A stretch of 64,000 nucleotides of DNA, taken from Symbiodinium natans. Lineage: Eukaryota; Sar; Dinophyceae; Suessiales; Symbiodiniaceae. This document shows, in pieces, positions 53,697-63,721 of this stretch (within the stretch, counting starts at the first letter, position 1; every line of letters begins with the position of its first letter). The DNA lies in NCBI GenBank assembly GCA_905221605.1, contig CAJNDS010002113.1:281001-345000 (forward strand), written 5' to 3'. A program made the position numbers and the translations under genes. Below the pieces are notes generated by a model. The model made no database searches. It was not told the DNA's origin and worked only from the letters and a program-made list of their open reading frames with translations.

Positions 53697-54368
53697 ATGC
53701 ATGTATCTAGAGGGACAATGTATACATGTTTTGAGACTGAGGGGTTTTTCCCTGGGCACACTGTTGTAGGGCTCACAGGTTTGCAATTTGCAGGATGCAG
53801 TTTTGGGACGATCGACCCCCTCTCCCGGAAGAATTTAAAGTCCCTACTGCACCCAAAAAGGGCCCTAATGCAGGCCTTGGGGGCTTGGGGTTTAGGGCTT
53901 CGGGGGTCGAGAGCCCGAAGCGTGTGCAGCTTCACTAAGCCCGGAACCTTACGCCCACTAAGCCCACTGAAGCCTTGTAAAGCCCTAAGCCCTGAACTGT
54001 TTCGTTCAGATGAGGCTCCTGGTGCTGTGGCCCGGGATTCGCGCAGTGGCCCGACCGCTGCCCGTTCGGACCGAGCAAGGAGAGGGCGCAGGGTTGGGGG
54101 CCCAAACGTCGAATTGTAGGTGTTATCCAGTGGGCCTCGAAAATGGGAACCTTGCAAGCCCTACGGTGACCCCAGGCCCTCAACCGGCAGGTCAGTTTGG
54201 GTGGCAGCGTAACGCGCCTGTGTTACGCGGCAACGTGCCTTCCTGTCACCCATGGGGCTTAGGGCTTGGGCTTATTTTAGGCGAGGGCTTAAGGGTGCAG
54301 AAGTTGTCTTCTTGTTGGCATTCTATCTGCGCAACGTGCTGCGTCCGACGGCTATCCGCCGTTTATAA
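53697..54368 (+). CDS. Candidate exons, unresolved gene
   Basis: A + strand frame is open over 53697-54119 (140 codons) with the Arg/Ser-rich end PTAARSDRARRGRRVGG. An ATG at 54010 opens a different frame (MRLLVLWPGIRAVARPLPVR). A terminal island 54301-54368 after GGTGCAG reads VVFLLAFYLRNVLRPTAIRR, then TAA. Phases are not settled and the opposite strand is open too. Confidence 0.3.
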
Positions 54369-54525
54369 GGGGTTATGACATACAATGGTCATTTGCTGTC
54401 TGTGTGCCGTCCTCATGCGGGGCGATCGCGGACAGTACTGGCAGCTGCCACTGCTCCACCCAAACCCTGTATAATGCAAAGCCTATTAGCCCCAACTCCT
54501 AAACCCTAAACCCTAAACCCTGAAG

Positions 54526-56686
54526 GACAGCGACTTTTGCGAGCAAGGCTGCTACGTTGAGGTGCCGCACGGGATCATCCTGGAGGCGAGGTCCCTCTCC
54601 TGGGGCCTAAACTCCAGGAGCCTGGTTTAGGGTTTAGGGTTGCGGTTCAGGGCAGTTTTAAAGGGCAGATATTATTATGTGCCTCAATCGGAACATGTGT
54701 ATTCATGCCACGACGCACTCTTACAGACCTGGTTTTGCTTGAACATGCCCCCCCCCCCCCCCCCCAGCTTCAAAGGACCATGAAGCCACATGTAAACTTG
54801 GCCGGCTGGGGTCGCACTTTCGGCACGAGTTGCTCTTGTTTCTTTCGTGCTGGTCTTAACTGGGGCAGCCCAGGGATTAGGGTTTTAGGGTTTAGGGTTT
54901 CGGGTTTGTAGGGGAAGGGTTTAGGACACCGCTACTCCAAACCAGCGCAGAGAACCCTCCTCAAGTATGGCTGTGAGAACATCTGTCTTGGCCTCGTTTA
55001 TTGCATGGTCCATCCTCTGGCAACGGGAGACCCCCAAGAAATGCGGAAAAACATCTGGGAACCTTCGGGAAGCTTAGGGATCTTTCGAGAGTATAACATT
55101 AGGCGACACCTGCCACCTTCGACCCTCAGCCCCCGACCTCAAACCCTCGACCCTGATGGTCTCGCCTACTGGGAGGCTTTGTGTGGCATGGAGAACTACA
55201 AGGCCCAGATGAGGGTTTGGGGGTCAGGGCTTTGGGGTTTTGGAGGTTTAGGTTTGGGGTCTGGGAAACGAATTGGAGCCCCAATACTAACCCTAAACCC
55301 TAAACCCTAAACCCTAAACCCTAAACCCTAAACCCTAAACCCTAAACCCTAAACCCTAAACCCTAAACCCTAAACCCTAAACCCTAAACCCGAAACCCTA
55401 AACCCTAAACCTACTGGCTCTTTCCGGTGCGAAGCTGTGGCCGCAGTTGGGGTCCCAGGTTCGCTTCGCGGTCGGCCATGTTTCATCGCCACTGCTCGCA
55501 GATGCCAATGTTTGCCATGAGGGTTTAGGGTTCAGGGTTGTCTTGTTTTGTTGGGGAAGTGTTGTATCATTCTGTTATTGCTCTGGTACATTGTTGTGTG
55601 TTGACATAACAACTTGTTATTGTACTGTTATTATATTGGCTGATCTTGTTGTGCTATTGTTCTGAGATTGTTATGAGAGTGCTATGAGATTGTTCCGATA
55701 TTGTTATGATACTGTTATGACATCGTCATGTTGTCGTTAGGATATTGTTATGATGGTGTTGTGACAGTGTTATCATTGGACTTGTTATTGTACTTGTTAT
55801 TGTATCGTTATTATTATATGTATATCTTTGTAATATGTAGAATGTGTATATTTAGTTTTTTTGGGTGAATGTTGCCCGATAAAATAGTATATGATATGAC
55901 TGCATTGCTATCTCACATGATATTACAGAAGTGTGTTGGCTTAGAATGTTGCATTGGAAGCAGCCTTGCAACTGGAGTGAAGCACCCGTTGACCGACTGA
56001 ACCACCCAAAAAACCACCGAGCCTCCTCAGAATTTGCTTCGGTCAACCCTAAACCCTAAACCCTAAACCCTAAACCCTAAACCCTAAACCCTAAACCCTA
56101 AACCCTAAACCCTAAACCCTAAACCCTAAACCCTAAACCCTAAACCCTAAACTCTCCTTGCTGAGTTCTGAGCAGGTAACCTTTCAACCATTTTGGATAC
56201 TACATCGCGCTCCCAAGTCCAAAGCCCCTTATGAACCCTCCGGCCAAAACCCTTCAGAACCAAAAAATACTAAGTGAGGGGTCGCCTGTGGTTGATTCCC
56301 AGCCTGCGTAGGGAGCCTAAGAGTAAGATCGGCGGCCGCCAGGCTTCTCGGAAGTGCTTGACGAAGGCAGGATTTAGGGTTTAGGGTTTAGGGGTTTAGG
56401 GTTTAGGGTTTAGGGTTTAGGGTTTAGGAAGCCCTAAACACCCTTCCGCGAATTTTAGGAAAACCACCACAAAGAAGTTGGTTGAGGTCGGCAAGGTGGG
56501 CTGAAGGGCTTCCGGTTTGAGGAGCGTAAACAGTCCAGGACTCAGCTCGGGGTTCAGGAGGGTTTAGGGCTTGGAGAAAGGGTTTCCCGGAACCTTAGTC
56601 AACTTGCTCGGCGAGTAGCTGAACTTCAGAGACTTGCATATGCGAAGCTGAACCTTTTTGAAAAAATGGAAGTTTGTGAAGCTTAG
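54526..56686 (+). CDS. Predicted seven-exon gene ending in TAG, unknown function
   Basis: Exons 54526-54624 (DSDFCEQGCYVEVPHGIILE), 54951-55214 (RTLLKYGCENICLGLVYCMV; later YWEALCGMENYKAQM), 55435-55522 (LWPQLGSQVRFAVGHVSSPL), 55929-55976 (VCWLRMLHWKQPCNW), 56328-56370 (RRPPGFSEVLDEG, GA donor), 56459-56495 (KTTTKKLVEVGK) and 56522-56686 (LSQLARRVAELQRLAYAKLN, TAG) agree in phase, 248 codons. An optional exon after the C-tract at 54768 (LQRTMKPHVNLAGWGRTF) may also be used. The C-terminus is a Leu/Arg/Glu coiled coil. The last intron is 26 nt. Not matched to a named family. Confidence 0.48.
55540..55870. repeat. TTGTTA-rich low-complexity tract
   Basis: Irregular TTGTTATTG, GTTATGA and TTATTATA units over about 300 bp in the intron between exons 55435-55522 and 55929-55976. 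Confidence 0.8.
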
Positions 56687-56789
56687 CCGGATATCCAACA
56701 CCCCTAAAGCCCCAAGCCTAGCCCTGGTGCCATCATAAGCCCCCAAATCCTGGAACCCTCAACTGCCATGCCAGAAGCCCTAACCGCCC

Positions 56790-57180
56790 CCCCCCCCCCC
56801 CAAAAAAAAAAAAAAAAAAAACTAAAAGCCCGAAAAACCCGAAGAGCCCTACAAACCCTATAAAGCCTAAAGGCTCTAAGAACCCTAAAGGCCCTGCAAA
56901 CCCTATCAACCTTAAAAGCCCTAGACCCTATAAACCCCACAAACCCGACAAACCTTTTCAGCCCTATAAACCCTACACGCCCTATGAAGCCCCATAAAGC
57001 CCGATAAAGCCCGATAAAGCCCATAAGCCCTACAACGCCTATAAGCCTTACAAACCATATAAAGCCCTCTAAAACCCTCTAAAGCCCTATAAAGCCCTAT
57101 AAAGTAAAGCCCTATAAAGCCCAATAAAGCCCGATGAAGCACTATAAAGCCCTGTAAACCCCCATAAGCCCCAAACCCCC
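56790..57180. repeat. Degenerate CCCTATAAAG repeats after a C/A homopolymer pair
   Basis: A C-run and an A-run (about 56787-56821) are followed by some 30 irregular copies of CCCTATAAAGC or CCCTAAAG. Related to the TATAAACCC block at 2390-2700. Minus-strand ORFs (FIGLYRAL) are translated repeat. Confidence 0.88.
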
Positions 57181-57187
57181 TCTGCAG

Positions 57188-58242
57188 GTGCCACCACACC
57201 AGCTCAAGGCCTTCGACCTTTGCTCAGACAACTGAGAGCAGTTTAGGGTTTAGGGTTTAGGGTTAGGGTTTAGGGTTTAGGGTTTAGGGTTTAGGGTTTA
57301 GGGTTTAGGGTTTAGGGTTTAGGGTTTAGGGTTTAGGGTTTAGGGTTTAGGGTTTAGGGTTTAGGGTCCTCTGATTGAGGGCTTATGATAGGGGTTTTTA
57401 TGATAGTTTTTTTTTTATGATAGGGGTTTTACTTACTTCGCCTTTTGTCGAACTTTAAACTTTTTGGGCCTCCTTATTTATTCGGAGTATCAAAGTTGAA
57501 CCTTTTTCCCCCTAGGTTCTAGGAGAAGTAAGTTTATGATAGGGTCTTTATGATAGGGTTTTTATGATCGGGTTTTTAATGATAGGGTTTTTATGAAAGG
57601 GTTTATGATAGGGTTTATGATAGGGTCTAAAATGGGGTTTATATGGCTTAGGGTGTCATGAGAGCTCCGGATGTTCTAGAAAAAAACCCAGACGGGCGCA
57701 GACTTCGGAGAACTGACCCGGCTGAGCAGGGCATCCTGGCAAGAGGGCAGGGCAGATGGGAGAGAGTGAGCTTGGACGGATGGATGTCGGAGGCTGCAAC
57801 CCCCCCCGCCCAAAACCAAAAAAAAAACCTGAACACCCTGAGAACCCCAGAAACACTAAGAACCTTAAGAACCCTGAAAACCCTAAACTCTAGAGAGGAT
57901 TGGGGTTTAGGGTTTAGTCGAGCATGTTGGGTTTGCCGTTCAGGAAATTTAGGGTGTAGGGATTTAGAGTTTAGAGTGTAGATGCTGGTTCAGGTTAGGG
58001 TTTAGGGGTGGCAGTCCCCCAGCCCGAAACCAAGAGAAGAAGCACCTGACTTTTCGAGGCTCTGCTCGAGGGCCTGTGCTTCTTGGATGTTTCGGGATCG
58101 GGCTGGTTTAGGATTTCAGTGCCGCTTTTCCCCCCCCAGTGCTGCAAAAGCAGGGCTGGCGGCAGCCGAGCATGTGGAAAACTGCGTGCCCCTCAATCCG
58201 GAACCCCCCCCCCCCCCCGCCAGACCCCTAGAGCTCTTCTAG
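57188..58242 (+). CDS. Predicted three-exon gene 3' part ending in TAG
   Basis: Exons 57188-57240 (ATTPAQGLRPLLRQLRA, donor GTTTAGGG), 57680-57765 (KKTQTGADFGELTRLSRASW, donor GTGAGC) and 58140-58242 (after TTTTCCCCCCCCAG; AAKAGLAAAEHVENCVPLNP, a proline run from poly-C, TAG at 58240) agree in phase, 80 codons. Exon 2 also has an ATG-initiated frame from 57658 (MRAPDVLEKNPDGRRL) and an island near 58031-58103 has two open frames, so an alternative model exists. Function unknown. Confidence 0.4.
57380..57640. repeat. GGGTTTTTATGATA repeats
   Basis: About ten copies of TTATGATAGGGTTTT on both sides of the TIR element. It reads as a telomere-like GGGTTT core plus TTATGATA. Confidence 0.85.
57431..57533. 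mobile_element. TIR element, singleton (~103 bp)
   Basis: ACTTACTTC at the left and GAAGTAAGT at the right are exact inverse ends; inside, GAACTTTAAACTTTTTGGG faces AAAGTTGAACCTTTTT. It is embedded in short TTATGATAGGG repeats (57385-57620), so insertion into that repeat is likely. Confidence 0.78.
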
Positions 58243-58320
58243 TTTCATTCTTTCATCAGAGGGTAGCGAGAACCCCCATAGAGTGAAAGTTGTACCCTAA
58301 ATCGCAAACTCTAAACCCCT

Positions 58321-58321
58321 T

Positions 58322-58368
<47 letters not shown>

Positions 58369-58500
58369 TTTTCTATCTATCTATATATATATATATATAT
58401 ATATCTGTGTGTGTGTGTGTGTATGCATCTTGTCTATATATATATATACACATACATACATACATACATACATACATACATACATACATACATACATACA

Positions 58501-58530
<30 letters not shown>
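58321..58530. repeat. Compound microsatellite (TC)n (TA)n (GT)n (TACA)n
   Basis: (TC)n 58322-58362, (TA)n near 58382-58405, (GT)n near 58406-58422, (TACA)n about 58446-58528. Frames made of Ser/Leu or Tyr/Ile/His/Thr are translated repeat. Confidence 0.95.
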
Positions 58531-58531
<1 letters not shown>

Positions 58532-58675
58532 GTACATATGCCCCCCCCCTTTCCCGAAGTTTCAGTAGCTTATTCGTTCAGCGCTTTCGACGTCTTGAGG
58601 TTGGGGGAAAATTTGCATATGTATATGTAGAAGATCTAGAGTATATACCCATACAGTAAGAAGACTAATAAATGA

Positions 58676-58739
58676 AATATGTATATGTATATGTATAAGT
58701 ATCTGTATATGTATATGTATATGTATATGTATGTGTATG

Positions 58740-58783
<44 letters not shown>

Positions 58784-58796
58784 CATATGCATATGG

Positions 58797-58828
<32 letters not shown>

Positions 58829-58880
58829 GTATATATATATATATATATACATATACGTGTGTGTGTGTGTGTGTGTGGCT
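58676..58880. repeat. (TATATG)n / (TA)n / (GT)n microsatellite
   Basis: Runs of TATATG and GTATATGTATATG to about 58830, then (TA)n and (GT)n to 58878. Ends 15 bp before the ATG at 58894. Confidence 0.95.
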
Positions 58881-58893
58881 TTGTAAAGATGCC

Positions 58894-59346
58894 ATGGCCT
58901 GTAGAAGGATGCTGCTTCAGGTCACCTCCGTTCGGGACCGAAAGGCCGAGAAAGAGAAGAAGGAGGAGCTTCTGAGCCCTGGCTCAGTTCGGGGTTTAGG
59001 TTTGGGTTTAGGGTTATTTGGGGTTTAGGGTTTCGGGCTTAGGGCTTAGGGTTTAGTGTTTAGGGTGTAGGGTTGAATTAGGGTTCAGGGTTTCGGGTTG
59101 TTGGAATGAAAATCCAAAGCCCAGCAGATCTCAAAGGCCCCCCTCTGTCATATTGGATGTTCCTGTGTACTTTAAGCATGGCGACGGACTAGGGACTCGA
59201 CAGTGTTCCAGGTTTATGCGGTTTCTAGTTGATCCATGACACCCCATGTACCCACTCCCCCCCAGAAAGGCACAAACTGCCCTCATTTGGGCCATATCTC
59301 GTTGGGGGCAGTCTTTGGATGGTATCCTGTGAGCGTGGGGGCGTAA
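58894..59346 (+). CDS. Predicted two-exon small gene (57 aa)
   Basis: ATG at 58894 in good context (GCCATGGCC); exon 1 to 58986 reads [20 protein letters not shown], then a Lys/Glu helix, donor TCA|GTTCGG. TTTAGGG follows. Exon 2 59266-59346, after ACTCCCCCCCAG, reads [20 protein letters not shown] to TAA at 59344. Phase 0 join, 58 codons. A consensus donor GC|GTAAGG overlaps the stop, so exon 2 may instead continue. Function unknown. Confidence 0.4.
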
Positions 59347-59512
59347 GGGGTCGCACACCTAAACCCTAAACCCTAAGCCCCAAACCCTAAACCCCAAACC
59401 CTAGACCCCAAACCCCAAACCCCAAACCCTAACCCTAAACCCTAAACCCTAAACCCTAAACCCTAAACCCTAAACCCTAAACCCTAAACCCTAAACCCTA
59501 AACCCTCTTGAG

Positions 59513-60132
59513 GGGTGCTGGCATGCTGGGGTTCTTAAGGTCGGAGGGACGAGTAGTTTAGTCTTTGCGCGCTCATGGCTTCTACCTGGAGGTTCATGGT
59601 ACTTCTTTAACCAAGTATAACTGTACTTAGAACTGTACTTATAACCATATTAGGGCACTTAAGGGGCTTATAAGTACTTATTCACCAATTATACCTGTAC
59701 TTGTAACTGTACTTATAACCATATTAGGGCACTTAAGGGGCTTGTAAGTGGGTTCGAAGTACAGTTATAACTGGTGAATAAGTACCCTGAACCTCCAAGT
59801 AGGGTCTACAGTTGGGATGTTCATCCTCCTTATGCTGACAGTCCTTAGCTTAATAGGGATTGTACAATCGGGGGTACTATATTCCCTATTAAGGACTGTT
59901 AGTTTTATGGGGGAACATCTCGAGTCTAAAGTGTCAATCTTGGGCTTCTAAAAGGGGAGGCTGAGAGGCCTGTTTGGTGAGCGTTTCAGGGCCTCCCTAA
60001 ACTCTAAAAAACCCCCTAAACCCTAAACCCTAAACCCCAGACCCTAGACCCTAGACCCTAAACCCTAAACCCTGTTAGAAGTGCCAGCTTGTCTTCCTGG
60101 CAGTCTCCGCGGAGTTGTCTTGTTGCTCCTGA
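59513..60132 (+). CDS. Short candidate exons, weak
   Basis: Islands 59513-59539 (GCWHAGVLK), 59955-59976 (GRLRGLF, donor G|GTGAGC) and 60082-60132 (CQLVFLAVSAELSCCS, TGA). All are short and separated by two TIR elements and arrays. A phase chain is not established. Confidence 0.22.
59581..59803. mobile_element. TIR element family C, copy 2 (~220 bp)
   Basis: Left TCTACCTGGAGGTTCATGGT and right GTACCCTGAACCTCCAAGTA are inverted over about 45 bp, including AAGTATAACTGTACTT versus AAGTACAGTTATAACT. Inside, CTGTACTTATAACCATATTA plus its flank is tandemly duplicated. Related to 53101-53222. Confidence 0.85.
59811..59921. mobile_element. TIR element family B, copy (~110 bp)
   Basis: Left GTTGGGATGTTCATCCTCCT, inner ACAGTCCTTAG facing AAGGACTGTTAG, right GGGGGAACATCTCG. 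Same family as 16720-16807. Adjacent to the family C element with only a few bases between. Confidence 0.75.
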
Positions 60133-60361
60133 ACAAATGCCAGCAGAACTGTTAAGCAGATCACCGTCGCGAGACCCCCCATGTGAAGTTTCCAAGGGGG
60201 GGGGGGGGAGTTCCCTCGCTTAGCCAGAAATCATGCTAGAATCTTCTTACAAGGACCCCCCCCCCCCAAACAAAAAATAAAAATACCCAAGCTTCAAAAG
60301 CCCCCCCTCGTGTAGACTTGCCGTGAGCCCGGCTCGGCTTTGAAACACATGAGTGGCCAAG

Positions 60362-62051
60362 GAAGCGCAAGCGGGAGGAAGAGGAGCGCGAGAAGGCGCT
60401 CCTTCCCTGCCCCACGATGCTCCTGCCCCACGATGCTAGGACCCGGAGTAGGCCCTTATTCCCTGTTTTTAGAGTTTAGGGCCCCTTGTAGTCCCCTTCT
60501 AAACCCGAAACCCTAAACCCGAAACCCCCTACCCTAAACCTAAACCCTAAACCCTAAACCCTAAACCCTAAACCCTTAACCCTTAACCCTTAACCCTTAA
60601 CCCTTAACCCTTAACCCTAAACCCAAAACCCTAAACCCTAAACTTCAACTTTCTACCAAGGCTTTGCGCAAGAGCCAGGAGGAGGTGGCGCGGTGGCTGG
60701 AACAGAAGGGGAAGCCACGGACCCAGCAGGGTTTAGGGTTTAGGGTTCAGGAGGGTTTAGGGTTTAGGGTTTAGGGTTTAGGGTTTAGGGTTTAGGGTAC
60801 ACAGTGCCCGAAACCCAAACCCCTAAGCCCTGGAAAGTCCCCATACGCTCAAGACCTCACAAACCCACTGTTCACCGACTTCCTCTCAGAAGCGAACCCT
60901 AAACCCGAAACCCTAAACCCTAAAGGGCAAGGGCGCGAAGGAAACAATCGAGGTGCCAACTGGTGGCAAAAGGGGCGTAGTTTCGGCGAATGGATATGTT
61001 GGTTGTTCCTGTCCAGTTCTTTCGGGTAATATGGGTTATAAAGGCTTCTAGTTTTTCCGTTCTTTTTTAGGTGGTGTAGGTTTTTGTCGGATTTAGGGCG
61101 TGCGTAGGCTTTCGGCTTTGATGCACTTAGGTTCCCAGAGGATGAGCCACCGCCAATCCGAGAGAAGCAGATCAGGCCGGGACTTCCCCAAGCCCTATGC
61201 CCCCAACCCGTTCTACAAGGAGAAGAGTTCCTACCCGGGGGCACAATGTCAGAAACTCGCACAAATAACCCTAAACCCTAAACCCTAAACCCTAAACCCT
61301 AAACCCTAAACCCTGTATACATCGACCCTGGACTCCGAAGGTAAACTCAATCCCCTGTCATCAGAAGCCTCCCATATTGAAGCCCGGTATGTTCCCCTAG
61401 CCCACTCTCGACACCCTAAAGCCTCCAGCCTCAAATCGAAAACCCGGCTCGCCGCAGGCGACGACCCAGCCCGGAGCGGGAGAAGGTGGCGTTTAGGGTT
61501 TCGGGTTTACGGGACTCTGTGCTCCCTTTCCCTATAGGACCCCCAGAGCGCCTTGGAGACCCGAAGCCCGAAACCTAAATTTTTCTAAAGGGTTTGGGCT
61601 TGGGGTTTAGGGTGTTCCAATAGTAGGGTAGTGGGGACCCTATACCCTAAACCCTAAACCCTAAACCCCTTAGCGATGGAGCTTAGGGAACTCGGCATGA
61701 AGAACCCATAAGAAGCAACGCAGCCGATGGTGTGGCGAAGGTCCGACGTCGGACCCGAGAAGATAGCTACGAGGTCGGGGGGGAGGGGGGGGGGGCGGGT
61801 GAGGTCTCGGGCTGAGTTTTGCTTTTGGGGGGTTATAGGGGTTCACAGTTTAGGGTTTGGGGGTTCAGGGTTGAGGGCCTGGGGGTTTAGGTTTAGGTTT
61901 AAGTCGACTGGGGTCGGGAGGTTGAGGGTTTAGGCACCATCTTCCTCCTAGGACACTGGCCATGTAGGGTTTTCTTGGCCGTGCAATGCGGCCCTGGCAG
62001 GATCGAAGATACACCAAAGACAGGCCAGCTGGAGACTTGCTTGCTGTCTGA
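60362..62051 (+). CDS. RS/charged-rich protein gene (possible splicing-factor-like), partial model
   Basis: Islands: 60362-60439 (KRKREEEEREKALLPCP, GA donor), 60661-60730 (ALRKSQEEVARWLEQKGKPR), 60926-60976 (QGREGNNRGANWWQKG), 61139-61175 (DEPPPIREKQI, GC donor), 61458-61490 (RRPSPEREKV), 61724-61773 (DGVAKVRRRTREDSYE) and 62001-62051 (DRRYTKDRPAGDLLAV, TGA). The three from 60661 to 61139, 61139 to 61458, and the last pair agree in phase; other joins are missing. Arg/Glu/Ser/Pro composition recalls RS-domain or RNA-processing proteins; inference from composition only. Arrays flank most exons, including a CCCTTAA block at 60570-60615. Confidence 0.38.
60555..60620. repeat. CCCTTAA variant cluster
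   Basis: Six consecutive CCCTTAA units within a CCCTAAA array, another sign of local homogenisation of one variant. Confidence 0.9.
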
Positions 62052-62071
62052 AGGTCTCGTGGTTCTCCCAG

Positions 62072-62170
62072 AGAGCCCACTACCCCTTCATTAAGGAATA
62101 TACCTTAAATTATAGAGGGATCCTTATTATGATTTAAGGATTATTCCTTAATTAAGGGGTGTTGGGCTCT
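62072..62170. mobile_element. TIR element, singleton (~99 bp)
   Basis: Left AGAGCCCACTACCCCTTCAT and right AATTAAGGGGTGTTGGGCTCT are inverted over about 39 bp, continuing through AAGGAATATACCTTAAAT versus ATTTAAGGATTATTCCTT. Short core, no ORF. Starts 20 bp after the TGA of the preceding model. Confidence 0.88.
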
Positions 62171-62450
62171 TTGGGCTTCTCATGTTGCCAGAGAGTGTAG
62201 GGTTTAGGCTTCAGGGCTTGTGAGCTTAAAACCCGAATCCACAGACTGAAAGGTCGAAAGAAACCAGGAAAGCAATCTTCAAAGCCTCTCCATCCCGAGC
62301 CAAGTCTCATCCCCTTCGTCCTCGTTCTGCGTTAGGGTTCAGAGTTTGGGGTTTAGGGCTAAATCCCCAAACCCTTTCGCTCAACCTTTTACGCCCGGAG
62401 CCCTGTAACCTCTAAAGACCTGTACTAACCCAAACAGTATTCCTACAAGC
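62171..62450. other. Gap between genes
   Basis: Scattered TTTAGGG pieces and single-copy sequence; no exon supported. An acceptor-like AAACAG at 62437 opens an alternative frame (YSYKHAAKHPEHRRVFRGLK) that overlaps the next model. Confidence 0.45.
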
Positions 62451-62767
62451 ATGCCGCCAAGCATCCAGAGCACCGAAGGGTCTTTCGAGGCCTCAAACAA
62501 GGGAAATCCGCATCACCGCCTTGAAAGGTGTTGGAATCTGAAAAAATGTGCGTGAGGGCTTCTGTCAGGGCATCTTCAGCCGAGCACCAGAGAGCCAGAA
62601 GCCTCATGGACACAGCGTGCCACTGTGATGTACGGATGCTTCTAACTCTGACACGGACTATGCGTTTGATTAGCGGTGGTGTTAGTACGCCCCCCCCCCC
62701 CCCCCCCCTACAGACCTTCCACGGATGGCGAAAATCGTGGCCTCCCCAAAAAGGCCCCATCACCTAA
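62451..62767 (+). CDS. Predicted three-exon small gene (63 aa)
   Basis: ATG at 62451; exon 1 to 62527 (MPPSIQSTEGSFEASNKGNP), exon 2 62569-62629 (ASSAEHQRARSLMDTACHC) and exon 3 62714-62767 (after CCCCCCTACAG; TFHGWRKSWPPQKGPIT, TAA at 62765). Phases agree, 64 codons. Introns 41 and 84 nt; the second ends in a 19-base C tract. Exon 1 has a second open frame ending in TGA (see gap entry), so an alternative first exon is possible. Confidence 0.38.
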
Positions 62768-62921
62768 ACCCTGAACCCTAAACGCTAAACTAAACCCTAA
62801 GCCCTAAATCCTAAACTCTAAAGCCTAAACCCTAAAACCCTAAACCCTAAACCCTAAACCCTAAACCCTAAACCCTAAACCCTAAACCCTAAACCCTAAA
62901 CCCTAAACCCTAAACCCCACC

Positions 62922-63295
62922 ATGCCCCACCCCAGAAAAGCCGTAGCCTGCAGGGATTCGGCATCGCCAGAGCCCATTCGTGAGCGCAGAGCGACTCCCG
63001 AGCCCCAGGCTGTGCTGGGAGGGTTTAGGGTTTAGGGTTTAGGGGTTAGGGTTTAGGGTTTAGGGTTTAGAGGAGTTTTTGGCGGTGTGCGGTTGTTTGG
63101 GGTAGTTTAGGGTCGAGGAGTTTGGGGTTGAGCAGGCATTTTCGGCTTTGAGCTGTTTTGGGGTGCAGGGGTTTTTAAGACCTAAGCCCTTTGGGTTTCC
63201 CGACAGACCCAGAAACACTTGACCTGGCAAACTCCACATTCGATACAGAAGAGCCCCAAGCCCCAAGGCCGAAAATCAACACCCAAAGCCCCTAA
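62922..63295 (+). CDS. Predicted two-exon gene start, unknown
   Basis: ATG at 62922 (CCACCATGCC) opens MPHPRKAVACRDSASPEPIR. With a GA donor at 63019 the exon 62922-63018 joins in phase to 63207-63295 (after TTTCCCGACAG; PETLDLANSTFDTEEPQAPR, TAA at 63293), 62 codons. With the GT donor at 63023 the join breaks. TTTAGGG starts immediately after exon 1. Pro/Glu/Arg-rich; unknown. Confidence 0.36.
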
Positions 63296-63428
63296 ACTTC
63301 AAAGGCCCTAAACCCTCAACCCTCAACCCTAAACCCTAAACCCCAAACCCTAAACCCTAAACCCCAAACCCTAAACCCTAAACCCTAAACCTTCAACCCT
63401 ACAAGCCGAACCTTCTGCCCGCTACCAG

Positions 63429-63721
63429 GATTCCAGGCGGTCTCAGCAAGGCGCCGGGGATGCCTCTCGCGGTGCGCGGAGGCTGGGTCTTGGTTTTAGG
63501 GTTTAGGGTTTAGGGTTTAGGGTTAGGGTTTAGGGTTTAGGGTTTAGGGCTTAGGGTTTCGGGTTTAGGGTTTCGGGTTTAGGGTTTAGGGTTTGGGGTT
63601 AGTTTCGGTTGTTGAACCTACTTGTTTCTATTCCTACTTTATTGTATTCTTATGTGTCTAAGGCTACTCTGGTTACAGCGACTATCACTCGAACTACTAC
63701 GATTATGATTGTTATGAGTAG
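63429..63721 (+). CDS. Predicted two exons, Ser/Arg then Tyr-rich C-terminus
   Basis: Exon 63429-63492 (after CTGCCCGCTACCAG) reads DSRRSQQGAGDASRGARRLG, donor G|GTTTTAGGG. After a TTTAGGG array and T-rich tract, exon 63663-63721 reads YSGYSDYHSNYYDYDCYE, then TAG at 63719. Phases agree and the join makes Gly at G|GC. Arg/Ser plus Tyr-rich tails occur in RNA-binding proteins; inference only. The second exon's other frame is open to 63890 but low in complexity. Confidence 0.42.
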
